NCBI GenBank assembly: GCA_963931865.1
Contig: OZ007510.1
Location: 4,424,366-4,488,365, forward strand
Reading direction: 5' to 3'
DNA length: 64,000 nt
From: Axinella damicornis
Taxonomy: Eukaryota; Porifera; Demospongiae; Axinellida; Axinellidae
Shown: piece by piece, positions 1 to 10,221 of the stretch
Layout of the letters: each line of letters opens with the position of its first letter
Numbering within the stretch: the first letter of the stretch is position 1
Position numbers and translations under genes: made by a program
The notes under the pieces: model-generated
What the model saw: only the letters and a program-made list of their open reading frames with translations
Told to the model about the DNA's origin: nothing
The model's database searches: none

Positions 1-1810
1 CCCCCAATGGCTAGGTCATACAGTCTCGGCATTGTCGCCTCCACCCTGGCCAGCCCATACTCCAACTGGGTGGCATAACCACTGAACTCCTGGCCTAAAG
101 TCAGAGGAGTGGCATCCTGGACGAGGGAGAGGTGGAGAGTAAGCCAGTCATTGGACCTCAAATTGTACAACTTCACCTGACCAGGGTTTCATTTAGCTTG
201 AAGAACTATAATGTATGCAAGGCAACTCATGCCTCCCCTCTTTGCCACACTACGATATCGTCCTCCATTCAACAATCGAAACACTGCTGACCTGTGAACA
301 TGGTACACTTGTTGGGGAAGTATTATAATACAAAATGTTGCACACTCCCATATCCACACCCACACATACACACACACACGCACACACACACACATACACA
401 CACCCCACACACACCTGGGTGTGAGTTCGTCCAATCTTGACAATATCTCTAAACTCTTCGCTCTTGTCTTTCAAAGCCTGGTGCAGTACCCTCAAACCAG
501 GAAGCAGACGTTGGTTGATCTCCATGGCAACAGCCACATGCATGGCAGTGGGGAAGGTGTCGTTTGAACTTTGGCCACAATTGACATGATCGTTAGGGTG
601 TACTGGGGACTTAGACCCAAGTTCCCCACCCAAGATCTCAATGGCCCTATGGAAGTGACCAGCAGCAATCAAACTCACTGTCATAATACAGGTTGCTGTT
701 CATAAACGCAATCACATGGCTTATAAATCCCCCCTGTGTGACTTAGTCATGTGACTGCTACATGCGAGTCATGTGATGCAGTCATGTGATATAGTCATAT
801 GACGTAGTCACGTGATTCATATACAGGACAGTCATATGTGACCTAGTGATATGGCTCATACACTTGAGACAGTCATGTGACCTATCGCCTTACCTGTTGC
901 TGATGACCTCATTGACGTTCATGTTGCTCTGTGTCCCTGACCCTGTCTGCCATACTACCAGAGGAAAGTGGCTGTCCAGTTTACCATCGTGAACCTAGGA
1001 CACATTGGTTGCGCAGGAAGTGAGGTGAGAAAGGAACATTGGTGGGAGGTAAAATTACTTAAATACTGCATCAAAGACCCATTACATCTGAGGCTGCCTG
1101 CACAATGGCATCTGCAATCCTTGTCTCCAGTCCATAATACTCCTTGTTGACTTCGGCACAGGCGCGCTTCAGGTAGCCAAAGGCTCTGATAACTGGCAGC
1201 TGTGGGAGGGAGGGAGGGAGGGAGGGAGGGAGGGAGGGAGGGAGGGAGGGAGGGAGGGAGGAGGGAGAGAAGGGGGAAGAAGAAGTGAAGGAAGGAAGGG
1301 GGAAGAGAGAGGAAGGAAGGAAGGAAGGAAGGTAGGAGGAACAACAGTTGTTTGGAACATGATGCAGCTGGCACACAGGTAGTTCTCTCTAGCCAACGAT
1401 GTCTCACAGTCCACCTCTTGAACTGCTGGTACTCACTGGCATCCTCTCGGTCTCCCCTCCAATGTCAAAGTTCATCTTGGAGCGAGCAGTCTGGGCACCA
1501 TAGTATTTGTCAGCTGGCACAAGTAGCTCCCCAAATGTATCCCTCTCCCTGCGGGTGGCCTAAGAGAGGGAGGGAAGGAGGGAAGGAGGGAGAACGGTGT
1601 GGCTTGAAAGTATAGGCACTGAGTTTGCATGAACAGGGCCATTTGACCTACATAGGATCGAATGGAAGAGGCAGCTGCTGCCGACAGCAGGTACTGAAGC
1701 TCAGTGCTGGGTCCCCTGGCACTACGCACAATGCTGCAAGCTATGTGGGGCTGAGTCATTAGGCGCAGAGTCACTAGGCGCAGGGCTAGAGTTCTTGCCT
1801 GCAGGGACAC
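1..1810 (-). CDS. FH: Fumarate hydratase class II, 5' part (runs off left edge)
   Basis: Fumarase reversibly hydrates fumarate to malate in the TCA cycle, in the mitochondrion and cytosol. Minus-strand exons seen: 1652-1757 or 1802 (leader rich in S, R and A, mitochondrial-like), 1437-1559 ([18 protein letters not shown]), 1086-1199 ([20 protein letters not shown]), 894-994 ([20 protein letters not shown]), 415-646 ([20 protein letters not shown] then KIGRTHTQ) and 1-116 ([13 protein letters not shown]). These are successive conserved fumarase blocks in the right order and joining phases agree. The GSSxMPxK signature and C-terminus lie beyond position 1. The open frame starts at an acceptor near 1802, so either an in-frame Met near 1757 starts the protein or an upstream exon is missing. 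Introns carry a GT/CA tract, a GTCATGTGA-rich array (740-885) and a GGGA tract (1203-1330). Confidence 0.93.
740..885. repeat. GTCATGTGA-type degenerate array in FH intron
   Basis: About ten loose copies of a 9-10 bp motif around GTCATGTGA or GTCATATGA follow one another. Several contain CATGTG or CACGTG E-box-like cores. It is intronic, between fumarase exons 415-646 and 894-994. Confidence 0.6.
1203..1335. repeat. GGGA / GGAA polypurine tract
   Basis: An (GGGA)n run passes into GGAA repeats on the plus strand. It lies in a fumarase intron immediately upstream (coding sense) of the exon at 1086-1199, so its complement forms the polypyrimidine tract of that exon's acceptor. Confidence 0.85.
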
Positions 1811-2808
1811 AACAGGAGGTCAGGTCAATCTGGTTTCAGACTGGGTCAATCAGGTTCCAGACTGGGTCACACACTCACCTCAACCCCTCCACTGGTCAGG
1901 AAGGGGCATTCTAGGGGCCACACAGCGTATGTGTTAGCAAGCTACCCCTAACCCAACACACTAATGAGAGTGTTTCATTAATGTCATTGACTTCACATAA
2001 CTCGGCCACATTTCTGTGGTACACAAGTAGAAGGAGTAGGTTGGTACATGTTGCATACCAAGTTTACTTTCAACCTGTACACCGGCAACAGAAGTCTGAT
2101 CATGCGCATCTCCGTGAAACGTCACATGAAAACACTCTACACCACATAGATGTTACCATTATGTCTCTAAAGGATTCTTAGGGGCCCATTCATTATAGAG
2201 TGGCTGGATTGACGTCGCAAAATCACGTGACTAAGTACTTCTGCAAGGCAAAAGCAGATGTTTATGGAGTTCAGTGGCAGCTGAACGGAAGCTACTGTCT
2301 CTCTTGTACTCCAGGTTGCGTAGCTGCTCAATCTAATGGGCATGGTAACTGCGCTACAGCAACAGTTTATGCAGTAGTACTTGGTAAGTTCCAAGTTGCT
2401 TGCGTTTCTAAGATCACTGTAGAAATTACTACTTTCTAGGAGGGTGTTTGTTTGTTTTACGGCCGGTGACGTCAAACACAGCCGCTCTGATCTATTGATC
2501 AAGCATCACATTCCCAAGCATAGGAAGTCCCTCTTAAACTGCAAGAATGCTGGGAAGGGTCTGGAATTCAGTGGTGTTATAATTTGGTGACATAATTATA
2601 TGCAGGATGAATGGTTACTGGTGGCATAGATAGTAAGCCTATGGCTGTACTAGCAAATTATGCAGGCAGTGATGAACACTCAACTCACCATACTTTCTTT
2701 GTCTCGCGTGGCTCCCAACTAAAGACTGCTGCACTGCACCGGCTGGTTGGGTCTGGGTCAAAGGTCATCAAGGTCGTTTGTAATTTTGCGCAGCGCCGCC
2801 ACGGAGCG
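1811..2808. other. Intergenic, FH upstream to first sushi gene
   Basis: The region between the divergently transcribed fumarase and the first sushi-type gene. It should hold both promoters. I see no clear coding exon or named element; the short open frames here have no family likeness. Confidence 0.5.
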
Positions 2809-4089
2809 ATGGCGATGTTGGCTGGTATTGTACTGCTGGCAGTTACTGCATGCACTCTTGTGGGGTCTATTCTCGAATCTGAAAGTTTACTCCTGGGGAA
2901 ACAGGGACCTGGGTCCGGACAGGGATCTGGGCCGGGAGATGAGTCTCTTCAAGTGAGCGAGCTGTATTATATAATTCATGTAATTTTGCCCAAAGGCTTC
3001 ACGTCTGATCTGTGCATGCTCTACATGTAGGCAAACGTACTACCGGTGTGCTCCGACAATGAGCTATTGACATTCGATGGTGCTCGAATGGTTTGCAGGA
3101 GATTCCGTAAGAATGATTAGCATGTCTTCTCAACCTGTTAACTGATGACTCACAATTCCCCGTAAAAAGAATATAAAGTTCTGTATACCGGTATCTTCAT
3201 ACACTTCTCCAGCTGAGAGGAGATGTAGGTGTGCAGAAGTGCCAGAGATTGGTAGTGCAGATCCACTCTCCCCTTTGCCTCCGGAAGGTAATCAGCACTT
3301 CTGCTGTTATGACTTGGGGCTGTATTCCATGTAATGACTGAGAGTCTGAGATCCTAATGTTCAATTGCAAGTAGCTACTTAGTTTTTGCATTTTCATGAC
3401 ATTGTCAAGGTGTGTATTATTATGCACTGTTGGTGCATTAGTTCATGCTGGTCAGAGCCCTTCAATTGTTACAAAATTAATGCCTGTCACACTCCAAGGT
3501 TGTCCAGTGTTTGAACCTCCGTCAAGAGGAGCATTTGTGTGTCTTCTGGAGGGGGATGCTGTCATCTACTGCTCTGTGTTCTGCGATCGTCGCTATGAGT
3601 TCTCCTCCACCCCACTCAACCCCTACACCTGTGGAGCCCCCACCCACTTTCGCTGGATTGACGTCACTAATAAAACACACCCAGAACTCCCCAAGTGCAC
3701 AGGTCTATGTAGTCAATGATCTTGGCACACTAATTCTTTGTCATGCGTAGCTATAGTTTGAGGAAATTGATGACACCTGTAGAGCTTGTGTCACTTGCTG
3801 AACTAGCACACTACACAGTATAGCTCTGTATAGAGAAACAATTACTGTTCTGGTAGGACTTATAGCTACCAGAGATGCATCATTTGTATACCATTGATCT
3901 CGTGCAGGTTTTCGGCATCGTTTGCGCCCCTTGTACCCAGATGATTTCTACCTCCCTAGTGCATGTGATCAGTTGACTGAGGGCAACATCACTACTGTCA
4001 AGGACAATTTTTGTAATCTGTACTCATTCTTTACATTCATGGACTGTAATAATAACGATGTAGTAATACAATGCCCAAGAGACGATTAA
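2809..4089 (+). CDS. Small secreted sushi-like protein, copy A
   Basis: Five exons give one 226-residue frame: 2809-2952, 3031-3106, 3213-3287, 3499-3702 and 3908-4089 (stop TAA). All borders are GT..AG and phases fit. The N-terminus is a signal peptide (MAMLAGIVLLAVTACTLVG) followed by a Gly/Ser/Pro-rich stretch. Exon 4 encodes one CCP/sushi-like module: CPVFEPPSRGAFVC, then YCSVFCDRRYEF, TCG and a C-terminal CTG; the W and C spacing is atypical. The last exon starts GFRHR and carries further cysteines. No membrane segment is seen, so it is probably secreted. Copy B follows at about 60 bp with the same exon number and phases. The family is not one I recognise; the sushi call is by cysteine pattern only. 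Confidence 0.75.
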
Positions 4090-4149
4090 CAGTTGTTATG
4101 TGCACTGTACTATGACGGCGCGCGCGCAAACGGCTTCCTTGTTGCGAGA

Positions 4150-7053
4150 ATGGCACCCTCTAGCTGCGGTACATACTTAGTTGCACTGGTTGCGGTAGTT
4201 GCGTATGCTGATTTGGTACTGAAGCCGAACCTCATTGAGGGAGAGCAGGGCAGCGGGCTTGGGAGCGCCACTGGGCTGGTACGTTGAACGTTAACTGTCT
4301 ATAGCTAGCTAGCTACATATTTCAACAAAATTAAAACTAATTACTATAATTTTGATAATTTTCTGGATCTTTTAGAATATGACAACTCCAAATTGTACAA
4401 GTGAGGAATTCCTGACTTCAAACGGAACTCATCTACTCTGCAGACAATTACGTAAGTTCCATCACACTTCTGCTCAAAGCCATATGCATGTCAGGCCATG
4501 ATGTAATATTCTCTTCCCAATTAATAGCTCCACCAACATGTGTGTGTCCCAGTGTGACAGTCTTGGGCATAAGTCTTCAACCAATAGTTCCTCTACCCCC
4601 AGGAAGTGAGTTTGCTAACAGAAATTAAATATTTTGTTCACAACGAGGGGCAACCGCCACTCCTGGTAGCCACGATGCAACCGGTTGCAACTCAGTCTTG
4701 GGCATAAGTCTTCAACCAATAGTTCCTCTACCCCCAGGAAGTGAGTTTGCTAACAGAAATTAAATATTTTGTTCACAACATCAAACCACTCCCGTGTAAT
4801 CTACATGCCAACAATCTTTTGCTATGAAAGTAACCAACAGTTGCTTTCTCTGTATAAAACAGGATGTCAGATATTTGAGCCACCCACCAGGGGTGGTTTT
4901 GTGTGCATCCGGAACCCAGACATTATCTATTGCTCGGTTTACTGTGATCACCGCTTTGAGTTCACTTCTTCACCACGCAACCCCTACTTCTGTGGTAACT
5001 CCAGTGGATACCAGTGGATGGACTTCTCAGGAGCAACGCACAATGAGCTACCAAGATGCACAGGTGAGATTACCAGACCCCTTCAGAAGGGTCTGGGAAT
5101 GAGAGTCTCGGTCCCAGACCCAACCAACCTCCGCACGTTATACTAGAAGCGATACACATGCTGGAAACGGTCTGGGAACGAGACTAGGAATGAGACTAAG
5201 GTGATAAGAGCTGCAATGAAATGAGCCTGAGCAAGCACAATTGGATTGGTAAGCATACATGCATTCAAAGTTGAAGCTCCTTGTTAAGTGAATGTATCTA
5301 GGCCTTGTTCCCAGGCCATCATCGCCACTGCAGCTTTTTCTCGCTTACAGTGTATTGAAAAAGTTTTTTTCACATGTGGGAGAGCCTGGGAGCGAGGAAC
5401 AAGGCTAAATGTATCTAGTAGATTAACAAGTAGTCTACCAGCCATGCTGCCCATGCAGCCATGCATTTACATGAGAATGTGTACTGTGCATGTTTCCTTG
5501 GGTTTGTGGTCTTAGGAAGCCTGCATGGAAACTTTGGGCTTTGATGGGAAACCGGTGAAATGTCTGTTTTGCTTGTTTCAAGCACTAAATTTCCCCATTG
5601 GCTTTCCTCACACAAGTTAAGAAACATTATTTTTGTACAGGATTCACCATACCATTCAAGACAAACCTGTGTTGCCTGTTCAACTAGTGGTGTTCATAGA
5701 ACACATACCCCGTGCTGAACGTACAGTGCAGCTACAATTGACGTGACATCTCTGCCGATGCACATTGAACAGGTGCTATCGCGTATACTGTGTTTGTGTA
5801 TGGCCATATCCAAGGTGTGGAGTGACCGCTTACCGTATATACAACAACATGCATATTGTGAAGCTGAAGAGGTGGGGCCAAATGTTAGCTGGGAAAAACA
5901 GCCTAAACAATAGTCACGACGTCTGTGAAGTACATAAATCATGGGAAAATACTGGTCATCTCAAAGCATGAAGTTTCCAAATTCACTATGTGTCCTGTTC
6001 TTGATGGGACTCTGAAGAGGTGGAGCCAATGTTATGAATAGTTATGAAATAGCCGAAATACAGCGAAACGAAGTGCCTTGACTTCAGTCAGGTACACGAT
6101 GGTTTATGTGGCGAGATTTTAATTTTTTTGACAGACTGACTGACTGACGGACACACAAAACCGATTGCTTAGCCCCGCTTTGTGCATGCGTGGGTGGGGT
6201 AATGATGATTATTGCCTGATCACCGAATAGAGGGAACACTTTTGCACCAATGGGTACCAAAAATAAGCGGTCCCATCACTACAAAAACGAAGTAGTTACT
6301 TTGTCTGCTTGGTGGTTACTATAGCTGCACCGTGTTTGGACATGCAGGATCGAGGCAATACTATTAGAATATCGAGGACGATAGCATCCTACATAAACTG
6401 AGCATTCCAGTAGTACCAACCAGGTTTGTGTAGGATACTACTGGAATGGCCACACTATGTAGGATGCTACTGATCATGAAATGCAGGCAACTTGGTTCCT
6501 GCATGTTCAAACATGGTGCAAATTGTAGTAACCACCAAGCAATCTAAACAACTACATCGTTTTTGCAGTGATATGCATGCAACCATGCTAGCATCAGCTT
6601 TGTTGACATAGTATCAGTGGTTGTTTGCTTCAATGACTGGGCAGTTGCCCACTCTCCTGAGTAGGTCAGGTATGCAACTCTGGGTGTAGCCATTTAATGA
6701 GCCAAGTATTTACTGACTTCATTCCCAACTGTGGCTTAAGCCACTTGACAACCCAATACTGTGCTCTCCACCTAGGATTTCGCCACAGGTCTCGCTTGGT
6801 ACACAAGGAAGAGTTCTACTTTCCCTCACCGTGCTATGGGCTTTCCAATCACACTACACTTGCCATCATGTACGAGTTCCATGAGAGACTTAGCAAATCT
6901 GGATGTACAGACTGCAATGTCACAGATGCATTCCTACACTGCCCAGCAGTTAATGGCAGTGTCACTTACTTCAATGAGCTCGAATTAAAGAGTGACTGGC
7001 TTGTTAGGAAGAAGAGGGCAAATCAGCAAAGATTGCAAAAGAAGGGGAAATGA
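4150..7053 (+). CDS. Small secreted sushi-like protein, copy B
   Basis: Tandem paralogue of the preceding gene. Exons 4150-4278, 4376-4451, 4528-4605, 4863-5063 and 6776-7053 give 253 residues. Exon 2 is 76 bp in both copies and all intron phases match. A signal peptide (GTYLVALVAVVAYADLV) is followed by a sushi-like exon (CQIFEPPTRGGFVC, YCSVYCDHRFEF). The last exon again starts GFRHR and ends in a basic tail (KKRANQQRLQKKGK). N-glycosylation-type NHT, NVT and NGS sites are present. An AATAAA lies directly after the TGA stop. The last intron (5064-6775) is swollen by three repeats: a fold-back element, a dispersed repeat and a 296-bp inverted repeat. An 87-bp direct duplication in intron 3 copies the end of exon 3 with its donor. 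Confidence 0.75.
4558..4779. repeat. 87-bp direct duplication carrying an exon end and donor
   Basis: Positions 4558-4644 and 4693-4779 read identically, separated by 48 bp. The unit includes the last 48 bp of exon 3 of copy B, its GTGAG donor and 39 bp of intron. Confidence 0.9.
5299..5407. mobile_element. Fold-back element, TAGCCTCGTTCCCAGG family
   Basis: Tips TAGGCCTTGTTCCCAGG and its near complement enclose a short hairpin. It is flanked on both sides by AATGTATC, an 8-bp direct repeat that looks like a target-site duplication. Confidence 0.7.
5684..6205 (+). mobile_element. Dispersed ~0.5 kb repeat, copy 1
   Basis: Starts with a GTGTTCATAGAACACATACC block and ends at a GC-rich hairpin near CCCCGC...GGGGTAAT. 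The same order of blocks recurs at 17517-17945 and 20590-21195 in the same orientation. No coding capacity is visible, so it is probably non-autonomous. Class unknown. Confidence 0.7.
6276..6571. mobile_element. Inverted-repeat (MITE-like) element
   Basis: The outer arms (about 6276-6355 and 6493-6571, starting TCACTACAAAAACGA) are imperfect reverse complements. A second, inner palindrome lies around 6385-6470 (GTAGGATACTACTGGAATGG type). Confidence 0.65.
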
Positions 7054-7341
7054 ATAAACATTCCACTTACAATACATTATGTACTGTAGGCATGCATTTC
7101 ACAGTACATGTACACAAGTTTAATTATTATGTATGTGGTACATTATAGCATTAAGAGCGTTTGTAAAAGCCAAAGACAACCATGAAAAGGTAACATTGCA
7201 CATAGAAAATAGTCACTGACCTGATGGAAAACTAACACCGACAAATTTACATCTTGTAGCTAGAAACACAAAATCTGGCTAGAGTTGATGCAGAGACAAC
7301 TATAATTATACTATAATATTATATAGTAATCTTGTTGCCAC

Positions 7342-8352
7342 TCACAGAGGCTTGACTTGCGAGGTGGAACTTCTGGGTGTCGGTGTTCTCCCTCCTCGCT
7401 GAGGTTGGTTGGGTAGGGCATACTCACTGGGAGGCTGGAGCTGGTCAAGATCAAGCTCCTTATAGGTAGACTTCTTCTTTTTTCCACGAGTAGTTGGAAT
7501 TTCATATTCTCCAGTAGTTATCTGTTTCTTATTTCGATTACCTTTCCTACCTCTTGACTTGGCTGGAGGTGGCGGTGCATGACGTTTTGGCTGGTTCTTC
7601 GTTTTAGTTTGGAGGGAAACAACTTCATTGCTGCTAGTAGTGTCATCTGTGTTATCTTTACCACTACCTCCGCCTTGTTGGAACGTCTTTGTGTCCATTG
7701 AATACCAAACGGTGGGTTGCTTAGCAGCAAGAGTTTCCTCTAACGTGGGAGCATCCTCCCAATACTTGCACTCAGCCGTTTCTGTGAGTAAAATAAAAAG
7801 TAATTTATTATACTTGACCTGAATTGCAATCTCCTAACATCATGTGTAGTACCTGTAGCTAGCTAGCTAGCTACAGACTAACCAATATGTACCTTCACGA
7901 TGTTTTTGATGCTTTTCATTTCTGATCCTCTTTAACTTTTGGATGAGAAGGAAGATAAGAATGGCAGCCAGGACCACAGTTGTCAATGCAAAGAAAGCAG
8001 TAGTTGCTATAAATATCGATATCAATTCGGAACTCTCCAGTGGCCCATTGCAAAGGCAAGTGGGAGAAGGGCTGGGAGCTGTAGGAAGATAAGTCCCTTC
8101 ATTCACTGTGCTGGTGAAGATTATACCTATAGTAAGTACGCATTGAGCTATTGAGCTCAGCTAACATTACACATTGAAGGTGAAAGGCATGCATGTTGAG
8201 CTATTAATAATTCCGGGTTGTTTCTTGTCAGGCATGTTAGCTACAACTTTCATTTGTACAATTGCAATTGCATGCACCCACCACGCACCTCCAGTTGCCT
8301 GAGCTGCAGCAGTAGAAATCAGAAAACCAAGCGAGAATGGCGCAAATTTCAT
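7342..8352 (-). CDS. Type I membrane protein with YxxP / proline-rich tail
   Basis: Three exons (8289-8352, 7893-8126, 7342-7781) join in phase to 245 residues. The start is the ATG at 8352, followed by a signal peptide (MKFAPFSLGFLISTAAAQA). The ectodomain is short (about 45 residues, S/T/P-rich, two Cys). One TM segment follows (FIATTAFFALTTVVLAAILI), then a basic stop-transfer (KLKRIRNEKHQKH) and a cytoplasmic tail of about 165 residues. The tail holds APPPPAKSRGRK (SH3-ligand type), GEYEIP and SEYALP (YxxP, the Crk/Nck SH2 type) and TYKELDL. No known ectodomain is recognised. A signalling adaptor or receptor role is an inference from the tail motifs. The gene converges with sushi copy B, 289 bp away. 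Confidence 0.72.
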
Positions 8353-9039
8353 CTTGGGCGAATGCTATATACCTGGCTAGCTAGCTAACTGAAAGTATTT
8401 ACTACCGCTTTCACCAGCGGAAGTGTGAGATGACCGCCGAGTTGTCGGCATGACGCTATCCATGCCATATAAGGATATGATCGTATCCACCGCGAGATCT
8501 AGATGTGACCGGCAAACCACAGCTTACAATTAACCTCGTTCCCAGGTGCCTGGGAACGAGGCAAGGACCCGATTACGTCGACCGTCGCCGCGGCGATCGA
8601 CGTCGACGCGTCGACTGAGCGCTCGATGTAGCCTCAAAATACCTGGCCTAAGAGTTGGCCCACCCAGCCCACCCTGCTGCGCCTAGTCTCGCGGGCCAGA
8701 CTTTGCTGCGCCGGCCTTGGCTTACATTTGAGTCTCCCCCAGGACGGCATCAACCAGAAGTGTTGATTGCAAACAACATCATGGAAATGATTTTTCTCCT
8801 GGCTTTCAGTGGTGCCTGTCAACTGTAATCATACGTATGGTATCGCAGTTTTCCAAGACTGATGCATCTTTTCAACACGATGTTCTGCTGTTTAGTTAAT
8901 TACCTCACCGAAGCTATAGGGTCAGTCTCACCTCCATTAGGTCAGCGGTTTTTTGGTTGATATAGCTGGCTCGAGCGCCCTGTGTATAAAAGCTTTTGTG
9001 TTTGTCACGGCCTGTTTTTGCAGAGTGATTTTTTAACAT
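8353..9039. other. Intergenic, upstream of the membrane protein gene
   Basis: Contains a short palindrome CCTCGTTCCCAGG / CCTGGGAACGAGG (8535-8562) of the fold-back family and a CpG-rich palindromic block (8570-8620, repeated GTCGAC/CGTCGA). No gene is recognised. Confidence 0.5.
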
Positions 9040-9345
9040 TAGCTGCATTGATGACATTGACATTGGTACATGTATTGACATTGAGTGCATTAACATTGAC
9101 ATTGGCTGAATTAACATTGACTGCATTGACATTGGCTGCATTGACATTGGCTACATTGACATTGACATTGGATGCATTGACATTGGCTGAATTGACATCG
9201 GCTACATTGTACATTGACATTGGCTACACTTTCATTGGAATAATTATTGACGTTGGGTGCATTGACATTGGCTGCATTGACATCGACTACATTGACATTG
9301 GCTACATTGACATTGTCTACGTTGTGACATTACATTGTCATTGTC
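9040..9345. repeat. GACATTG-based minisatellite
   Basis: Degenerate units of TTGACATTG with GCTGCA, GCTACA or GCTGAA spacers, mostly 12-18 bp apart. The long open frames across it in both strands are repeat artefacts. Confidence 0.9.
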
Positions 9346-10221
9346 AAATCAGGTGAAGGTTTAGAAGGAGGTCCTATACCCACCCACCCGCATCCTGCCT
9401 GCATCTATAGTTTGGTGACTTTGGTCCCACCACATTCCCATGCAGGTCGTGGAGAAAGGGGACCACACATACTTACATAACACATTGTACAGCTTCCAGA
9501 GCACTAGCTGCTATTGCCTTCATCACAAGAAGGTAGCTACCAGGAATAAACTTCAACACTGATATAATTATTTAGCTTATCACTCCAGACCATGTAATCC
9601 AACTCCCTGTCAATTTCAACATAATAACTACACCCTGAGGTCATGCGCCAGGTGCCTGGGTAACATTCTGGTTGCGTGCCCATGCATGCACTGGTACAAT
9701 CAGGTCACAGCTCTTAGAATATTCAAGTGGCACGAGTAGCTATAATACTGCTGCTAGCAGCTCATATGCATTATGCACTCATAAGAAATTGTCTATGTTT
9801 GTGTTGTACGGCCTGTCATTGTCACTATAGACCCAGCTGACTATATAGGGACCAGTGAGACCCGGTCTGAAGGTTGATGCTGGATTGGATGAAGAAGGTA
9901 TTTAGGCGGAGTATGACAGAGCTGAGACTGTACGTATAGCAGGGTGGAGGCTGGCTGAAGGAGACTACGTAAATAGCAGGGTAGTTCAGCTGTGGAATGC
10001 CTTGGTACTCATGGATTAAGTGTTGCTATAGTATAAGCCACACTTTGTACAGTCATTGACCCGCAACGCGGATCATGGAGTGGCTATGGCCGTGCTAATT
10101 GTCTCTCGTGCTGCACATATCCGTCTCCATTTCCACTTCCATTTCCATTTCCGTTTCCTGGTTTTACCACCTCACCGTGTAACCTTCACAATATAAAGTA
10201 CATATACAGTGCATGCAAAGA
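9346..10221. other. Intergenic, downstream of MRM2-like gene
   Basis: No convincing coding exon. A small palindrome (CCAGGTGCCTGG, about 9650) and a C/T-rich run (about 10110-10160) are the only structures I see. Confidence 0.45.

Noticed and set aside
8980..9356. Leu/Thr-rich 124-residue protein
   Set aside because: It is the GACATTG minisatellite; the opposite strand is open too and neither has a start context or splice support.
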